From the IMG/VR virus record IMGVR_UViG_3300047509_000037, positions 1-64,000 of that record: DNA of 64,000 nucleotides, one strand, 5' to 3'. The position numbers were made by a program, and so were the translations under genes. Source of the DNA: a virus. Positions 55,700 through 63,478 of this stretch are shown piece by piece. The notes below the pieces were generated by a model. That model saw nothing but the letters and a program-made list of their open reading frames with translations, did no database searches and was not told the DNA's origin. Positions within the stretch are counted from its first letter, which is position 1; every line of letters begins with the position of its first letter.

Positions 55700-56886
55700 G
55701 CCACGCAGACCATATGATGGGGTTAAGCCCATCGCAACCTCGTGACACCCACGCGGTACGCATCATCGTCGTAGGACCGATTCTGCCTCACCCGAACGCC
55801 GACAAGTTAGAAATAACAATGGTCGGCGGCTATCAAATCGTCACCGGGAAGGGCAACTTCAAAGAGGGCGACCTCGCGGTCTACATCCAGCCCGACAGCG
55901 TCGTTCCACAGACCGAGCCGTTCAAGTTCATCTGGGCTGACCACGTCGGCATCGACGGCAAGGTGCCAGAGAAGCGCCGCCGCATCACGGTGAAGCGTCT
56001 TCGCAAAGAGTACAGCGAAGGACTGCTCATGCCCGTGACGGATTTCCCGACCGAGTTGGTGTGTGGAATCCTACAGCAACGTGCCAGCCTCAACCTTCGG
56101 GTCGAAGGCATCGACGTTGCCGAACTCCTCGGCATCACGCACTACGTCCCTGAGTTCGACAAGGAATCGACGAAGGCGGACATCGCTGTGTCCCCGAAGC
56201 GCCGCTACCCGAAGACCCTGCGTGGATGGTTCTATTGGACCCTCCGCAAGATTGGGTTCAAGAATGCGGGCGGTCGGAGCTACGCTGAGGAAGTCAGCTT
56301 CCAACTCCCGGTCTACGACATCGACGCTCTGAAGAACCACAAGAACTGGTTCGACGAGACCGACATCGTTCAGGTGACCGAGAAGATTCACGGCAGCAAT
56401 GCGCGGTTCACTTTCATCCTCGACGATGAAAAGCAGGTTCTCGGTCCCGGCAAGTTCTACGTCGGCTCCCACGAGCAGTGGAAGATGGACGGCGCGAACG
56501 TGTGGTGGAACGTTGCCCGTGCCTTCCCTCAGATTGAGGAGTGGTGCGTGCAGAACCCCGGCAAGGTTCTCTATGGCGAGGTTGGTCCGACTCAAAAGGG
56601 CTATCGCTACGGAGCCGAGCAGGGCGAGACGTTCTTCTTCGCGTTCGATGTCTACGACCCGAAGACGAACAACTGGACGTGGGCTGGTAATGAAGGCTTT
56701 GCGCCAACCGTGCCCATCCTCTACGTCGGCTCTTATGACTTCGAGAAGGTGAAGGCTCTGGTCGACGGAAAGAGCACCGTGCCTCAGGCTCAGAACATCC
56801 GTGAGGGTGTCGTAGTTCGCCGCCTCTCCGACAGTCGCAAGCTGAAGATTGTCAGCAACAGTTATCTAGAAAGTGACGCTAAGTGA
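55696..56886 (+). CDS. RNA ligase (DRB0094/Rnl5-like)
   Basis: 396 residues, ATGA overlap. N-terminal OB-like part HPNADKLEITMVGGYQIVTG and GDLAVYIQPDSVVP; the ligase core starts VTEKIHGSNARF with Lys230 as the adenylated residue (K-x-H-G), followed by GEVGPTQKGYRYG, FFFAFDVYD and EGVVVRRLSD. It joins 5'-phosphate and 3'-OH RNA ends, e.g. to repair cleaved tRNA. Second ligase besides the DNA ligase. Confidence 0.88.
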   Translation: MSHADHMMGLSPSQPRDTHAVRIIVVGPILPHPNADKLEITMVGGYQIVTGKGNFKEGDLAVYIQPDSVVPQTEPFKFIWADHVGIDGKVPEKRRRITVKRLRKEYSEGLLMPVTDFPTELVCGILQQRASLNLRVEGIDVAELLGITHYVPEFDKESTKADIAVSPKRRYPKTLRGWFYWTLRKIGFKNAGGRSYAEEVSFQLPVYDIDALKNHKNWFDETDIVQVTEKIHGSNARFTFILDDEKQVLGPGKFYVGSHEQWKMDGANVWWNVARAFPQIEEWCVQNPGKVLYGEVGPTQKGYRYGAEQGETFFFAFDVYDPKTNNWTWAGNEGFAPTVPILYVGSYDFEKVKALVDGKSTVPQAQNIREGVVVRRLSDSRKLKIVSNSYLESDAK

Positions 56887-57224
56887 ACTTGAAGATATGC
56901 CCGCACACCGGACAACCGGGGCGGTCAAAATGCAATCTGTGCATCAACGATTTGCGTAAGAAGCACCGAGCCGCCGACCCCGAAACATATAGAGGGTACT
57001 CCCGAAAGTGGCATCGTAAGAAGTACGGCGTCAACACAGGGGAGCGGCGGGTGGGAACTTGCCCTTTATGTGATGCGGAAGGCGTCGAACTCCGACCCGA
57101 CCACAATCACGAAACCAATAAGTTGCGGGACTGGATTTGCGCCCGCTGTAACATGGCGTTGGGCTTCATGGAGCAGAACTCGAACCTCCGAAGACTACTC
57201 GCATACTTGGAGAAACACAAATGA
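56883..57224 (+). CDS. HNH endonuclease, endonuclease VII-like
   Basis: 113 residues from a GTG overlapping the RNA ligase stop. KCNLCINDLRKKHRAADPET, GTCPLCDAEG, RPDHNHETNKLRDWICARCN, MALGFMEQN. Same type as the terL-adjacent enzyme. Overlaps the following gene start. Confidence 0.85.
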   Translation: MNLKICPHTGQPGRSKCNLCINDLRKKHRAADPETYRGYSRKWHRKKYGVNTGERRVGTCPLCDAEGVELRPDHNHETNKLRDWICARCNMALGFMEQNSNLRRLLAYLEKHK

Positions 57225-57634
57225 AGAAGACCATCGGTTGGTTTATCATCCTTGCCGCTCTGTTCCTGTGTCTAGCTGGGTTGATGATAGGGACCGGGCA
57301 TGCTTCGACCACGTCTAGGACCAACGCATTCGGTGCCCAGACGATTACCAGCGACCCAAACGTCACTCTGGTTGCTTCCTTACTCGGTGGAGAGGTTCAC
57401 AAGGACAGCGACGGGCGTCTAGGCTACAATCTGCGCCTGCATCCCAAGTACACGTTTGGTCTCTATGACGAGAGCATCATGTTCTGCGGCGACATCCGGG
57501 GACAGATGGACGGCAAGCAGACGACGTTTCAGGCTTACACCTATCGTCGCGCAGCCAGCCGACTCATCGACGGCATACCGTGCCACGCTCTCGTTGGCGT
57601 GGACGATGTGAAAAATGAGAAAGGGATTCAGTGA
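57221..57634 (+). CDS. Exported or membrane-anchored hypothetical protein
   Basis: 137 residues, ATGA overlap. N-terminal signal/TM segment WFIILAALFLCLAGLMIGTG, then a periplasmic beta-rich domain (YNLRLHPKYTFGLYDESIMF; two Cys). No lipobox in the usual place. Next to the transpeptidase-fold gene; may act in lysis or envelope change. Confidence 0.65.
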   Translation: MKKTIGWFIILAALFLCLAGLMIGTGHASTTSRTNAFGAQTITSDPNVTLVASLLGGEVHKDSDGRLGYNLRLHPKYTFGLYDESIMFCGDIRGQMDGKQTTFQAYTYRRAASRLIDGIPCHALVGVDDVKNEKGIQ

Positions 57635-58017
57635 ACTTCAAATTTGAAATCAAGACGGGCATCCTGTACGGACTCGACGGCAAGAAGGTTTGGGCTGGGT
57701 ACGCGGGCGGAAACTGTGGGAAAAATCCTGAGGCAATCAACAACCCGGACTTCATCAAAGTCAAGAGCGTCGGTCCACTCTGCCCCGGCATCTACACGTT
57801 CGGCACGCCCGTGGCTCAGTCGCACCTTGGACCGTTCGCCATTCCACTCATCCCTGACCCAAGCAACGAGATGTACGGTCGCGGGGACTTCTTCTGCCAC
57901 GGCGACACAACGCCATCCGGCAAGGCTTCTGAGGGTTGCGTTATTATGCCGCGATGGGTCCGCGATATGCTCTGGGCGTCACCGTGCCACACGATTGAAG
58001 TAGTCATCTCACTCTAG
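57631..58017 (+). CDS. L,D-transpeptidase-fold protein (DUF2778/Tlde1-like)
   Basis: 128 residues from a GTG overlapping the previous stop (GTGA). PGIYTFGTPVAQ, GDFFCHGDTTPSGKASEGCVIM: the H-x-D ... S-x-G-C motif of YkuD/DUF2778 enzymes, which cut or cross-link peptidoglycan. No signal peptide, so delivery may need the neighbouring exported protein or a holin. Small and complete. Confidence 0.75.
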   Translation: MNFKFEIKTGILYGLDGKKVWAGYAGGNCGKNPEAINNPDFIKVKSVGPLCPGIYTFGTPVAQSHLGPFAIPLIPDPSNEMYGRGDFFCHGDTTPSGKASEGCVIMPRWVRDMLWASPCHTIEVVISL

Positions 58018-58027
58018 GAGCGCACAC

Positions 58028-58429
58028 ATGGATTCTGTCGGCAGCAAACCGGACCTATTCGGTGTGGGAACCCGTTACGACCACTACGTCGAATTGCGAG
58101 AGGTCTTCGCGCTAGGCTCAGAGGTCATTGACGGGCTGGAGAAAACCAACCGCATCTGCGAGGCTGACAAGGTGCTGCGGACCAAGTTACAGGGAGCCGT
58201 CGAGGTTATAAATAAACGGCTCTCGTACCTGAGCAACTTCGAGCAACTGACGGTCTACAGTTCTGCGCTGGCTACGATGACTCGTGTCGTCGAACTCCAG
58301 CGCAAGGCGGGCAACTTGCCGGAGACCAAGAGTGGGAAGTTCGGAGCGACCAATGAGCAAGCAGCGGCGCAAGATGTCAATCAAGTACGTCCTGAAGAAA
58401 GTAAGGGCGGCGAAACCCTCAACGCCTAA
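58028..58429 (+). CDS. Helical hypothetical protein
   Basis: 133 residues, AGGAG upstream. Long helices LREVFALGSEVIDGLEKTNR, LRTKLQGAVEVINKRL; polar C-terminus overlapping the kinase-like gene. A GTTA-type site lies in its codons (58204). Confidence 0.7.
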   Translation: MDSVGSKPDLFGVGTRYDHYVELREVFALGSEVIDGLEKTNRICEADKVLRTKLQGAVEVINKRLSYLSNFEQLTVYSSALATMTRVVELQRKAGNLPETKSGKFGATNEQAAAQDVNQVRPEESKGGETLNA

Positions 58430-58841
58430 AGAGTTCCGTGCCCTCGGTCTTACGCTGCGTGCGATTGGCTCCGGCGCATTCCGAGACGTGTTCAAGGTCA
58501 CCAACTGCGACCTAGTCGTGAAGTTCCCGATGGAAGGCAGGACGTGCGGCAAGAAGCATACGCTGTCTGAAGTGCGGCGGCTCACGCGGCTGAGGAAGTC
58601 ACGAGTGATGCGACCGCATCTGCCAGAGGTCTTCTATCTCGACAAGCAGCACGGCGTCGTCATCATGCGCTACTACCCTGAGTACGAGTCGTTCGAGACG
58701 CAGGCTGGCTCTATGGGGAACCTGATTCAGAGGCTCATCTATGCACACACCCGCGTTCGCACTAGCGACATTCACACAGGCAACGTTCACAAACGGAGAA
58801 CGAACCATGAGCAATCTGTCATTATCGACCTTGGTTATTGA
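58353..58841 (+). CDS. Protein-kinase-like protein
   Basis: 162 residues from the ATG at 58353. LRAIGSGAFRDVFKV is the Gly-rich loop, LVVKFPM the ATP-binding Lys strand, HGVVIMRYYPEYESF the hinge, and SDIHTGNV plus VIIDLGY the catalytic Asn and DLG metal site near the C-terminus. The catalytic Asp position reads D-I-H. The usual C-lobe after DLG is absent, so it is a minimal kinase. Possible partner of the phage phosphatase at 7055. Confidence 0.75.
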   Translation: MSKQRRKMSIKYVLKKVRAAKPSTPKEFRALGLTLRAIGSGAFRDVFKVTNCDLVVKFPMEGRTCGKKHTLSEVRRLTRLRKSRVMRPHLPEVFYLDKQHGVVIMRYYPEYESFETQAGSMGNLIQRLIYAHTRVRTSDIHTGNVHKRRTNHEQSVIIDLGY

Positions 58842-59031
58842 CCCGCACTTCTGGCAGTCGTTCCAGTACCAGTACCAGTACAACCGACCAGACACGAAGG
58901 TGGGCGAGAAGACGACCATCTACGGACGCTGGTTCTGCGCTGGCGTCAAATGCGACGAGTGCATGGTACGCTGGTCTTGCTCTCTCGAAGCCGACGGACC
59001 AACGTTCGAGCCATGCGAGATGCACCGATGA
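58807..59031 (+). CDS. Small Cys-containing protein with QYQYQ segment
   Basis: 74 residues from the ATG at 58807 (GGAG upstream), overlapping the kinase end. FWQSFQYQYQYNRPDTKVGE; then CAGVKCDECMVRWSCSLEAD. The QYQYQ stretch is shared with the protein at 24345. No family. Confidence 0.65.
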   Translation: MSNLSLSTLVIDPHFWQSFQYQYQYNRPDTKVGEKTTIYGRWFCAGVKCDECMVRWSCSLEADGPTFEPCEMHR

Positions 59032-59390
59032 GATTCGCCAACGGGCGCTACCCAATCGCACACGACCAAGAGCAGGAACCGATTGACAACCCATCGCAGC
59101 GTCTCATCCTCCAAGACGATTCGCTGAAGATGCGGAAGCGACCGGACTACGCTTACGACACCGAGAACGGATACGCCCGCGTCTGGACGTGGTGGTACAC
59201 TCCCAAAGACTGTACCGACATGATTAAGGACGTGCGGGCGAAGGGGCTTGCGAAGGGCTTGCTGAAGATGGAGATTCTCATCGCGCAAGAGGCTTACGCT
59301 GAGTCGATGGATTGGTTCACACGAAATGGATTTGAGCGCGACGAGGGACGTGGGTCAGGCGACCTACTCTCTTTCGTTCGGGCGCTGTAG
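59028..59390 (+). CDS. GNAT-like or related small protein
   Basis: 120 residues from the ATG at 59028 (ATGA overlap). ARVWTWWYTPKDCTDMIKDV, AKGLLKMEILIAQEAYAESM and DWFTRNGFERDEG resemble the C-terminal half of an acetyltransferase; no clear CoA loop, so uncertain. Ends 2 bp before tRNA-Leu. Confidence 0.5.
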   Translation: MRFANGRYPIAHDQEQEPIDNPSQRLILQDDSLKMRKRPDYAYDTENGYARVWTWWYTPKDCTDMIKDVRAKGLAKGLLKMEILIAQEAYAESMDWFTRNGFERDEGRGSGDLLSFVRAL

Positions 59391-59391
59391 T

Positions 59392-59478
59392 GCGGTTGTG
59401 GCGGAACTGGTAGACGCACAGCGTTGAGGTCGCTGTGGGAGCAATCCCGTGAAGGTTCGAGTCCTTTCAACCGCACCA
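59392..59478 (+). tRNA. tRNA-Leu (GAG)
   Basis: 87 nt. GCGGTTG acceptor pairs with CAACCGC, encoded CCA; anticodon loop TTGAGGT with anticodon GAG; long variable arm TGGGAGCAATCCCG typical of class II; T-arm TTCGAGT. Reads CTC/CTT codons. Confidence 0.95.
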
Positions 59479-59489
59479 AAAGAAAAAGA

Positions 59490-59544
59490 GGCCCGCTGTC
59501 AATATAGTTCCATCATGAAACCATATTTGACAGTGGGCCTTTTG
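59490..59544 (+). terminator. Long hairpin terminator after tRNA-Leu
   Basis: AGGCCCGCTGTCAA near 59490 pairs with TTGACAGTGGGCCT (one internal mismatch), followed by TTT. It closes the long rightward operon. The right arm contains TTGACA which, with TAAGAT 17 bp later, could also serve as promoter for the outer-membrane protein gene. Confidence 0.75.
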
Positions 59545-59578
59545 CATGTTAAGATGTGGTAAGTTCTAGGAGGAACCC

Positions 59579-60277
59579 ATGAAAACTTTGTTTCGGATGT
59601 TCGCCGTTCTTTCGCTGCTTGTAATGTCGGCGGTTGCCCAGATTCCAACGCCGTACGTCTACGCCGGGGGAATTATTAACGGCTCTGGATATTCTACCGT
59701 TGCAAGTCTGGCGGGAGTCGGCCTCTCGTCGGAGTCAAACCATTTCTCTTGGCGTGCGGAAGCGGACTACGATAACGCCAAAAAGGTCGATGACGGAGTC
59801 AACGGAATCTCGGGACATAACACAGGACGCGACCGAGGGCTACGCACGTCGGTCTACTATCGTTTTAGCAATGGCTGGATGTTTGGCCCCGGTGCTCGAT
59901 GGTCCGAGCTATCAACAACAGGCTATCAAAAACAATCGTGGCACGGAACGATGGGCGTAGGAAAAGACTTCATCAGAGACAACTATTCTTTCCGATTGAC
60001 CGCCGACGTTCTTGTGCCAAGGATTGGTTCAGAGCATGTCAACCAACAGGGCTGTACAATCCCTAAAGGGCAGTGTACGAGTGGGCCACAAGGTGTCGAT
60101 GTTCATTACGTCCTGCCATCTCCAGCACTCCACGGACATTTCTTTTTCATGGTCGATGCTGGCGTATACGTCGTTCACACGACAGTGACCAGCACCGACC
60201 CGAAGTTGACCGCCCTGCAAATCGCCGCGAAACAAACGACCGGAAGCACATCATTCACATTACTAGTTCGATTCTAG
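59579..60277 (+). CDS. Outer-membrane beta-barrel protein
   Basis: 232 residues, AGGAGG upstream. Signal peptide TLFRMFAVLSLLVMSAVAQ; alternating beta strands rich in Tyr/Phe/Gly (YSTVASLAGVGLSS, HFSWRAEADYDNAKK, SVYYRFSNGWMFGPGARW); C-terminal FTLLVRF with terminal Phe, the BAM insertion signal. Phage-encoded OMPs (e.g. Lom-like) often alter the infected cell's surface or exclude other phages. Its end overlaps the leftward gene by 4 nt. Confidence 0.82.
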   Translation: MKTLFRMFAVLSLLVMSAVAQIPTPYVYAGGIINGSGYSTVASLAGVGLSSESNHFSWRAEADYDNAKKVDDGVNGISGHNTGRDRGLRTSVYYRFSNGWMFGPGARWSELSTTGYQKQSWHGTMGVGKDFIRDNYSFRLTADVLVPRIGSEHVNQQGCTIPKGQCTSGPQGVDVHYVLPSPALHGHFFFMVDAGVYVVHTTVTSTDPKLTALQIAAKQTTGSTSFTLLVRF

Positions 60278-61989
60278 CTTGCTTTTTGGAGAACAAATAC
60301 AATAGTGACATGGACAGTGACGGTGTTGAGACTCAAGGTAAGAGTCCACGCCGTCGCTGCCGTTGTAGCCGGAAGGGGCGGGTCGAAACTCACATTGATG
60401 ACCGTTGGGTCCGCTGTCGCAGCCGCCAGAGCACCTGTGTCCATATCGAAAATATACGTGTTCGTTCCATCACTCAGACTAGCAGTGAAGGCTAAGTCAG
60501 TCGTCGCCGCCGGAGTGACTGTCAAAACCAGAGTCGAGATGTCCGCAAAGATTCCCGCCGCTTGAGCCGCAACAACAGTTGTCGCTACACTGGAATTCGT
60601 GATAGTGGTTGCTTGCCCCTTTGTCTGGCCGCGACGATACGGCTTCACGAACACACTGCCTTGATAATCAGACTGGATAGCTACTGATTGGCCCGCTGCG
60701 AGAGACGGTGCAGTAGTCTGGTTAACACTCAGAGTCGCAACAGCATTCGCTGGGGCCGTGGCTGCGGTAATGACCGCGTCCAGAGCCGCTGCGGTCGAAC
60801 CGCTGATACCAACTTTCTGTACACCTGAAGCCGCCGTTGAAACAGCCGCGTTACCGATGTTCTTTGTATTGTGGTCGAGAACCCCCGCTGTGGTTTCGAG
60901 ACTCGTTCCTGCACGACCTTCGATACCGACAAGCTGGACGCCCGCCGCCGCAGTGCTGCAAGCAATGCCCACAACAGAGGACAAATCCCCCTTCAGGGCA
61001 GTAGTTGCCGCGATAACAGCAGCTTGTGTGGTGCCGTCCCAAATCTTGACCTGTGAGTCGTTAGATACCGTGACACGAGGAGCACCCGTGCCGGAGACAC
61101 CAGTCCCCGTCAGAATTGCATTTCCCGCAATCTGGTCGAGACTCTCCCGAATAAACCCATTCGGGGTACTCAGCAACGGCTTGAATCCCGTCACCGCCCC
61201 GCCCGCGTTCGTGGTATATGACCCACCCAGAGAAATCGCGAGTGGTACAGTTTCCACAACCGACAGAGTAATAGTACCTTGAGTAGTGACTGTACTCAGC
61301 CGTGCTCGAAGTTGACCAAAGCCGACATTACGAATTTCATATGTAGCCGTGGCTGCAGTCCCTACCGGGTTAGATGAACTGAAGAACGAACTCGACGGGA
61401 CCAGAATATCTTGAACATTGGTCGCGGTCCATGTCGCTCCACCATCAGTCGTGTACTCGAAGGTGATAGCCCCGTTAGCCGAGCCTGTCTGGGTGACTTG
61501 TACTGTGACAAATGCGGGACTGTCACCCGAAACTGTGAGATTGGCAGTCGTGTTGAGCGGCGTACTGGAGTTCCACGTAGCCACACTAGTATTCACTAGG
61601 CCCGCAGGCTGTGAGGCAACGGGAGTCATGCCGGACTCACCCTGAATTGAAATCACATCAACTGATGGAGTCCCAGCTACGCCCACTGCTGGTTGCTTCG
61701 CACTGGTTGCTGCTCCAGTCGGAGTCACAGATGCCGCGACATTGACATTAAGATTTCCAGAAGGGTCAAGAGAGACAGGCTGGAGAACTCCACTCTCGCT
61801 ACCGCCAACGAGTGTAGCCGAGGAAGGTGCCCCCGCACCTATTGGAGCGACAGAAGCGTTAGAGCCTCCACCAGAGGTCACGTTGACCTTCAGGGCACCA
61901 GTACTATCAACATCTGCGAGATTTCCCGAGAAACCTTCAATGATAGATTTCGGACCTTGCACAACAGGATTTTGAACGGGCTGAGTCAT
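60274..61989 (-). CDS. Large Ser/Thr/Ala-rich structural or adhesin-like protein
   Basis: 571 residues, hardly any Cys. Repetitive small-residue text typical of fibre, baseplate-wedge or Ig-like adhesin proteins (SFEYTTDGGATWTATNVQ-type strands, GNAAVSTAASGVQKVGISGS repeated similarly nearby). An A9 run rather than an RBS lies before the ATG at 61989. Probably a tail or head-fibre component; first large gene of the right-hand leftward block. Exact role unknown. Confidence 0.7.
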   Translation of the reverse strand: MTQPVQNPVVQGPKSIIEGFSGNLADVDSTGALKVNVTSGGGSNASVAPIGAGAPSSATLVGGSESGVLQPVSLDPSGNLNVNVAASVTPTGAATSAKQPAVGVAGTPSVDVISIQGESGMTPVASQPAGLVNTSVATWNSSTPLNTTANLTVSGDSPAFVTVQVTQTGSANGAITFEYTTDGGATWTATNVQDILVPSSSFFSSSNPVGTAATATYEIRNVGFGQLRARLSTVTTQGTITLSVVETVPLAISLGGSYTTNAGGAVTGFKPLLSTPNGFIRESLDQIAGNAILTGTGVSGTGAPRVTVSNDSQVKIWDGTTQAAVIAATTALKGDLSSVVGIACSTAAAGVQLVGIEGRAGTSLETTAGVLDHNTKNIGNAAVSTAASGVQKVGISGSTAAALDAVITAATAPANAVATLSVNQTTAPSLAAGQSVAIQSDYQGSVFVKPYRRGQTKGQATTITNSSVATTVVAAQAAGIFADISTLVLTVTPAATTDLAFTASLSDGTNTYIFDMDTGALAAATADPTVINVSFDPPLPATTAATAWTLTLSLNTVTVHVTIVFVLQKAS

Positions 61990-62000
61990 GATTTTTTTTT

Positions 62001-62225
62001 CTACACTTCATTCCCGAAGTGTGTAGGGTCCGGTTGCCAAGTGACCGGATTTGAGTCTAGGCTGGGGTTTGTCGCAGGAATCGGATTGCCGAAATGCGAC
62101 GGATTAGGAGTGGGCCAAGTCACAGGATTACTATCATCCTTCGGACTCGCGGGAGGAACCGGATTTCCTTTTCGATAACTCTTTCCGGTCGTGTTGAGGT
62201 CAGTACGTACAACACCTTCAGGCAT
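62001..62225 (-). CDS. Small Pro-rich protein with internal repeat
   Basis: 74 residues. Two imperfect copies of SNPVTW-x-x-x-P-x-HFGN (about residues 32-46 and 58-73). Non-globular; maybe a linker or short virion component. Starts 19 bp downstream of tRNA-Ala in the leftward direction. Confidence 0.65.
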   Translation of the reverse strand: MPEGVVRTDLNTTGKSYRKGNPVPPASPKDDSNPVTWPTPNPSHFGNPIPATNPSLDSNPVTWQPDPTHFGNEV

Positions 62226-62244
62226 GACGACCTTTCAGAATCTT

Positions 62245-62319
62245 TGGTGGACAGTACAGGGGTTGAACCTGCAACCTCCTGCGTGCAAGGCAGGCGCTCT
62301 CCCATTGAGCTAACCGCCC
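62245..62319 (-). tRNA. tRNA-Ala (TGC)
   Basis: 75 nt. GGGCGGT acceptor pairs with ACTGTCC (two G-U); D-arm GCTC...GAGC; anticodon loop CTTGCAC gives TGC; T-arm GCAGGTTCAACCCCTGT; A73 and encoded CCA. Confidence 0.92.
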
Positions 62320-62434
62320 ACAGGACATGTACTGGCACGATTCCCGAGGCACAAGGCCGCAGGGTTGACAGCCGACTCCGTAGAGTCTCCCGCATGTCCA
62401 CGGGTTCTCACAGCAATCGATAGGCTATTTCGCA

Positions 62435-62560
62435 TTACTCCATCGATGTGTAGTTGTTGTTCATCGGTGCCCGCCACAGAACGCGAATGGCTGCGTAGCC
62501 ATTGGCGACATCGTCGGCGGTCATCGTGTAAATCACTTTAGTGCAATTGGGCGAAGACAT
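62435..62560 (-). CDS. Very small protein between tRNAs
   Basis: 41 residues, GAGAGGG upstream of the ATG at 62560. MSSPNCTKVIYTMTADDVAN, GYAAIRVLWRAPMNNNYTS. Coding-like; no family. Too short for most gene callers. Confidence 0.6.
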   Translation of the reverse strand: MSSPNCTKVIYTMTADDVANGYAAIRVLWRAPMNNNYTSME

Positions 62561-62675
62561 GGTGCCCTCTCCACTCCAACACAGGACCGGAGTAGGCGAA
62601 CACGTTATGACTGTGTAGTAGCCCGAAGTGCGACTAGGTTAGAACGTTCGGAGCCGTTCTCTGCTCCCGAAGTTT

Positions 62676-62753
62676 TGGTAGCGGGAGTTGGATTTGAACC
62701 AACGTACTCTGGATTATGAGACCAGCGAGGGAACCGGACTCCTCTATCCCGCC
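62676..62753 (-). tRNA. tRNA-Met (CAT)
   Basis: 78 nt. GGCGGGA/TCCCGCT acceptor (one G-U at the end), D-arm GAGG...CCTC, anticodon loop CTCATAA, T-arm TTGGTTCAAATCCAA, encoded CCA. Elongator-Met or, after lysidine modification, Ile2; identity elements were not resolved. Confidence 0.92.
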
Positions 62754-62759
62754 ATCGGG

Positions 62760-63470
62760 TTAAGGCTTGATTGCTTCACGACCGAGGAACCCGACAGCAA
62801 CACCAGCCCAGAAAGTTTTCCACTTACTCCGGCGGGCGTCTTTCACGAGGGCATCCTTCTCATCTTTCCATGCCTTCGCGTTCTTGTCGTCTTCGGTCTT
62901 CATGCTGCCGATAAGTTTATCGCGGTCAGCCACTTGTGTCAAGGCTGATGCGGTATTCGCTTGCGAGTCACTCAACTGCTCTTTGGTGTCTGTCAGGTCT
63001 GCGCTACAAGCATCTGACAAAAGTTTCGTAGCGGTGAACTGCTGGAGGTCTACCGTCGGCACGTTCGCGCCGGAGTCGGTTGCGACCAACGGCGTAGGCA
63101 GCGCCGGATACGCGGCGTTCAAATCTGCGACCGCCTCAGGCGGCGTCTTCGGTGCCGTGACTTCTACCACCTTCTTCTGGGTAGCTGCGTCACGAGCGAC
63201 GATGGTCTGGACGAGCGTTGCAATCTCGGCGTCCTTCGCGGCACGCTCTTGTTGCGCGACGGCGTCGTGTTGCGCCATCGTAGCCGTCATCTGGTCAACG
63301 ATTGCTTTCTGTGCGGCGGCATCCTTCGCGGAGACCGATGCTTCGATGTCCGCCTTATGTGCGGCGTAGTCGATGTACTTGGTCGTCCCCATGAACCCGA
63401 CCGCGAGAACCGCTGCGATGATGATGAGACGTTCGTGTGCAACGAACCACTTCAGATACGTGTCCAGCAT
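62760..63470 (-). CDS. Spanin/holin-like membrane coiled-coil protein
   Basis: 236 residues. N-terminal TM helix (LIIIAAVLAVGFMGTTKYI), a long Ala/Gln/Asp coiled coil (residues 40-125 and 145-210), and WKTFWAGVAVGFLGREAIKP at the C-terminus, a second short hydrophobic segment. Architecture resembles an Rz-type i-spanin; a structural role is the alternative. ATG preceded by GGAGA. Confidence 0.6.
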   Translation of the reverse strand: MLDTYLKWFVAHERLIIIAAVLAVGFMGTTKYIDYAAHKADIEASVSAKDAAAQKAIVDQMTATMAQHDAVAQQERAAKDAEIATLVQTIVARDAATQKKVVEVTAPKTPPEAVADLNAAYPALPTPLVATDSGANVPTVDLQQFTATKLLSDACSADLTDTKEQLSDSQANTASALTQVADRDKLIGSMKTEDDKNAKAWKDEKDALVKDARRSKWKTFWAGVAVGFLGREAIKP

Positions 63471-63478
63471 GTTGTCTC

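Noticed and set aside
62323-62399. 77-nt tRNA-sized segment bounded by perfect GGACATG / CATGTCC
   Set aside because: Neither strand gives a consensus T-loop, D-loop or anticodon arm; kept only as an inverted repeat next to tRNA-Ala.
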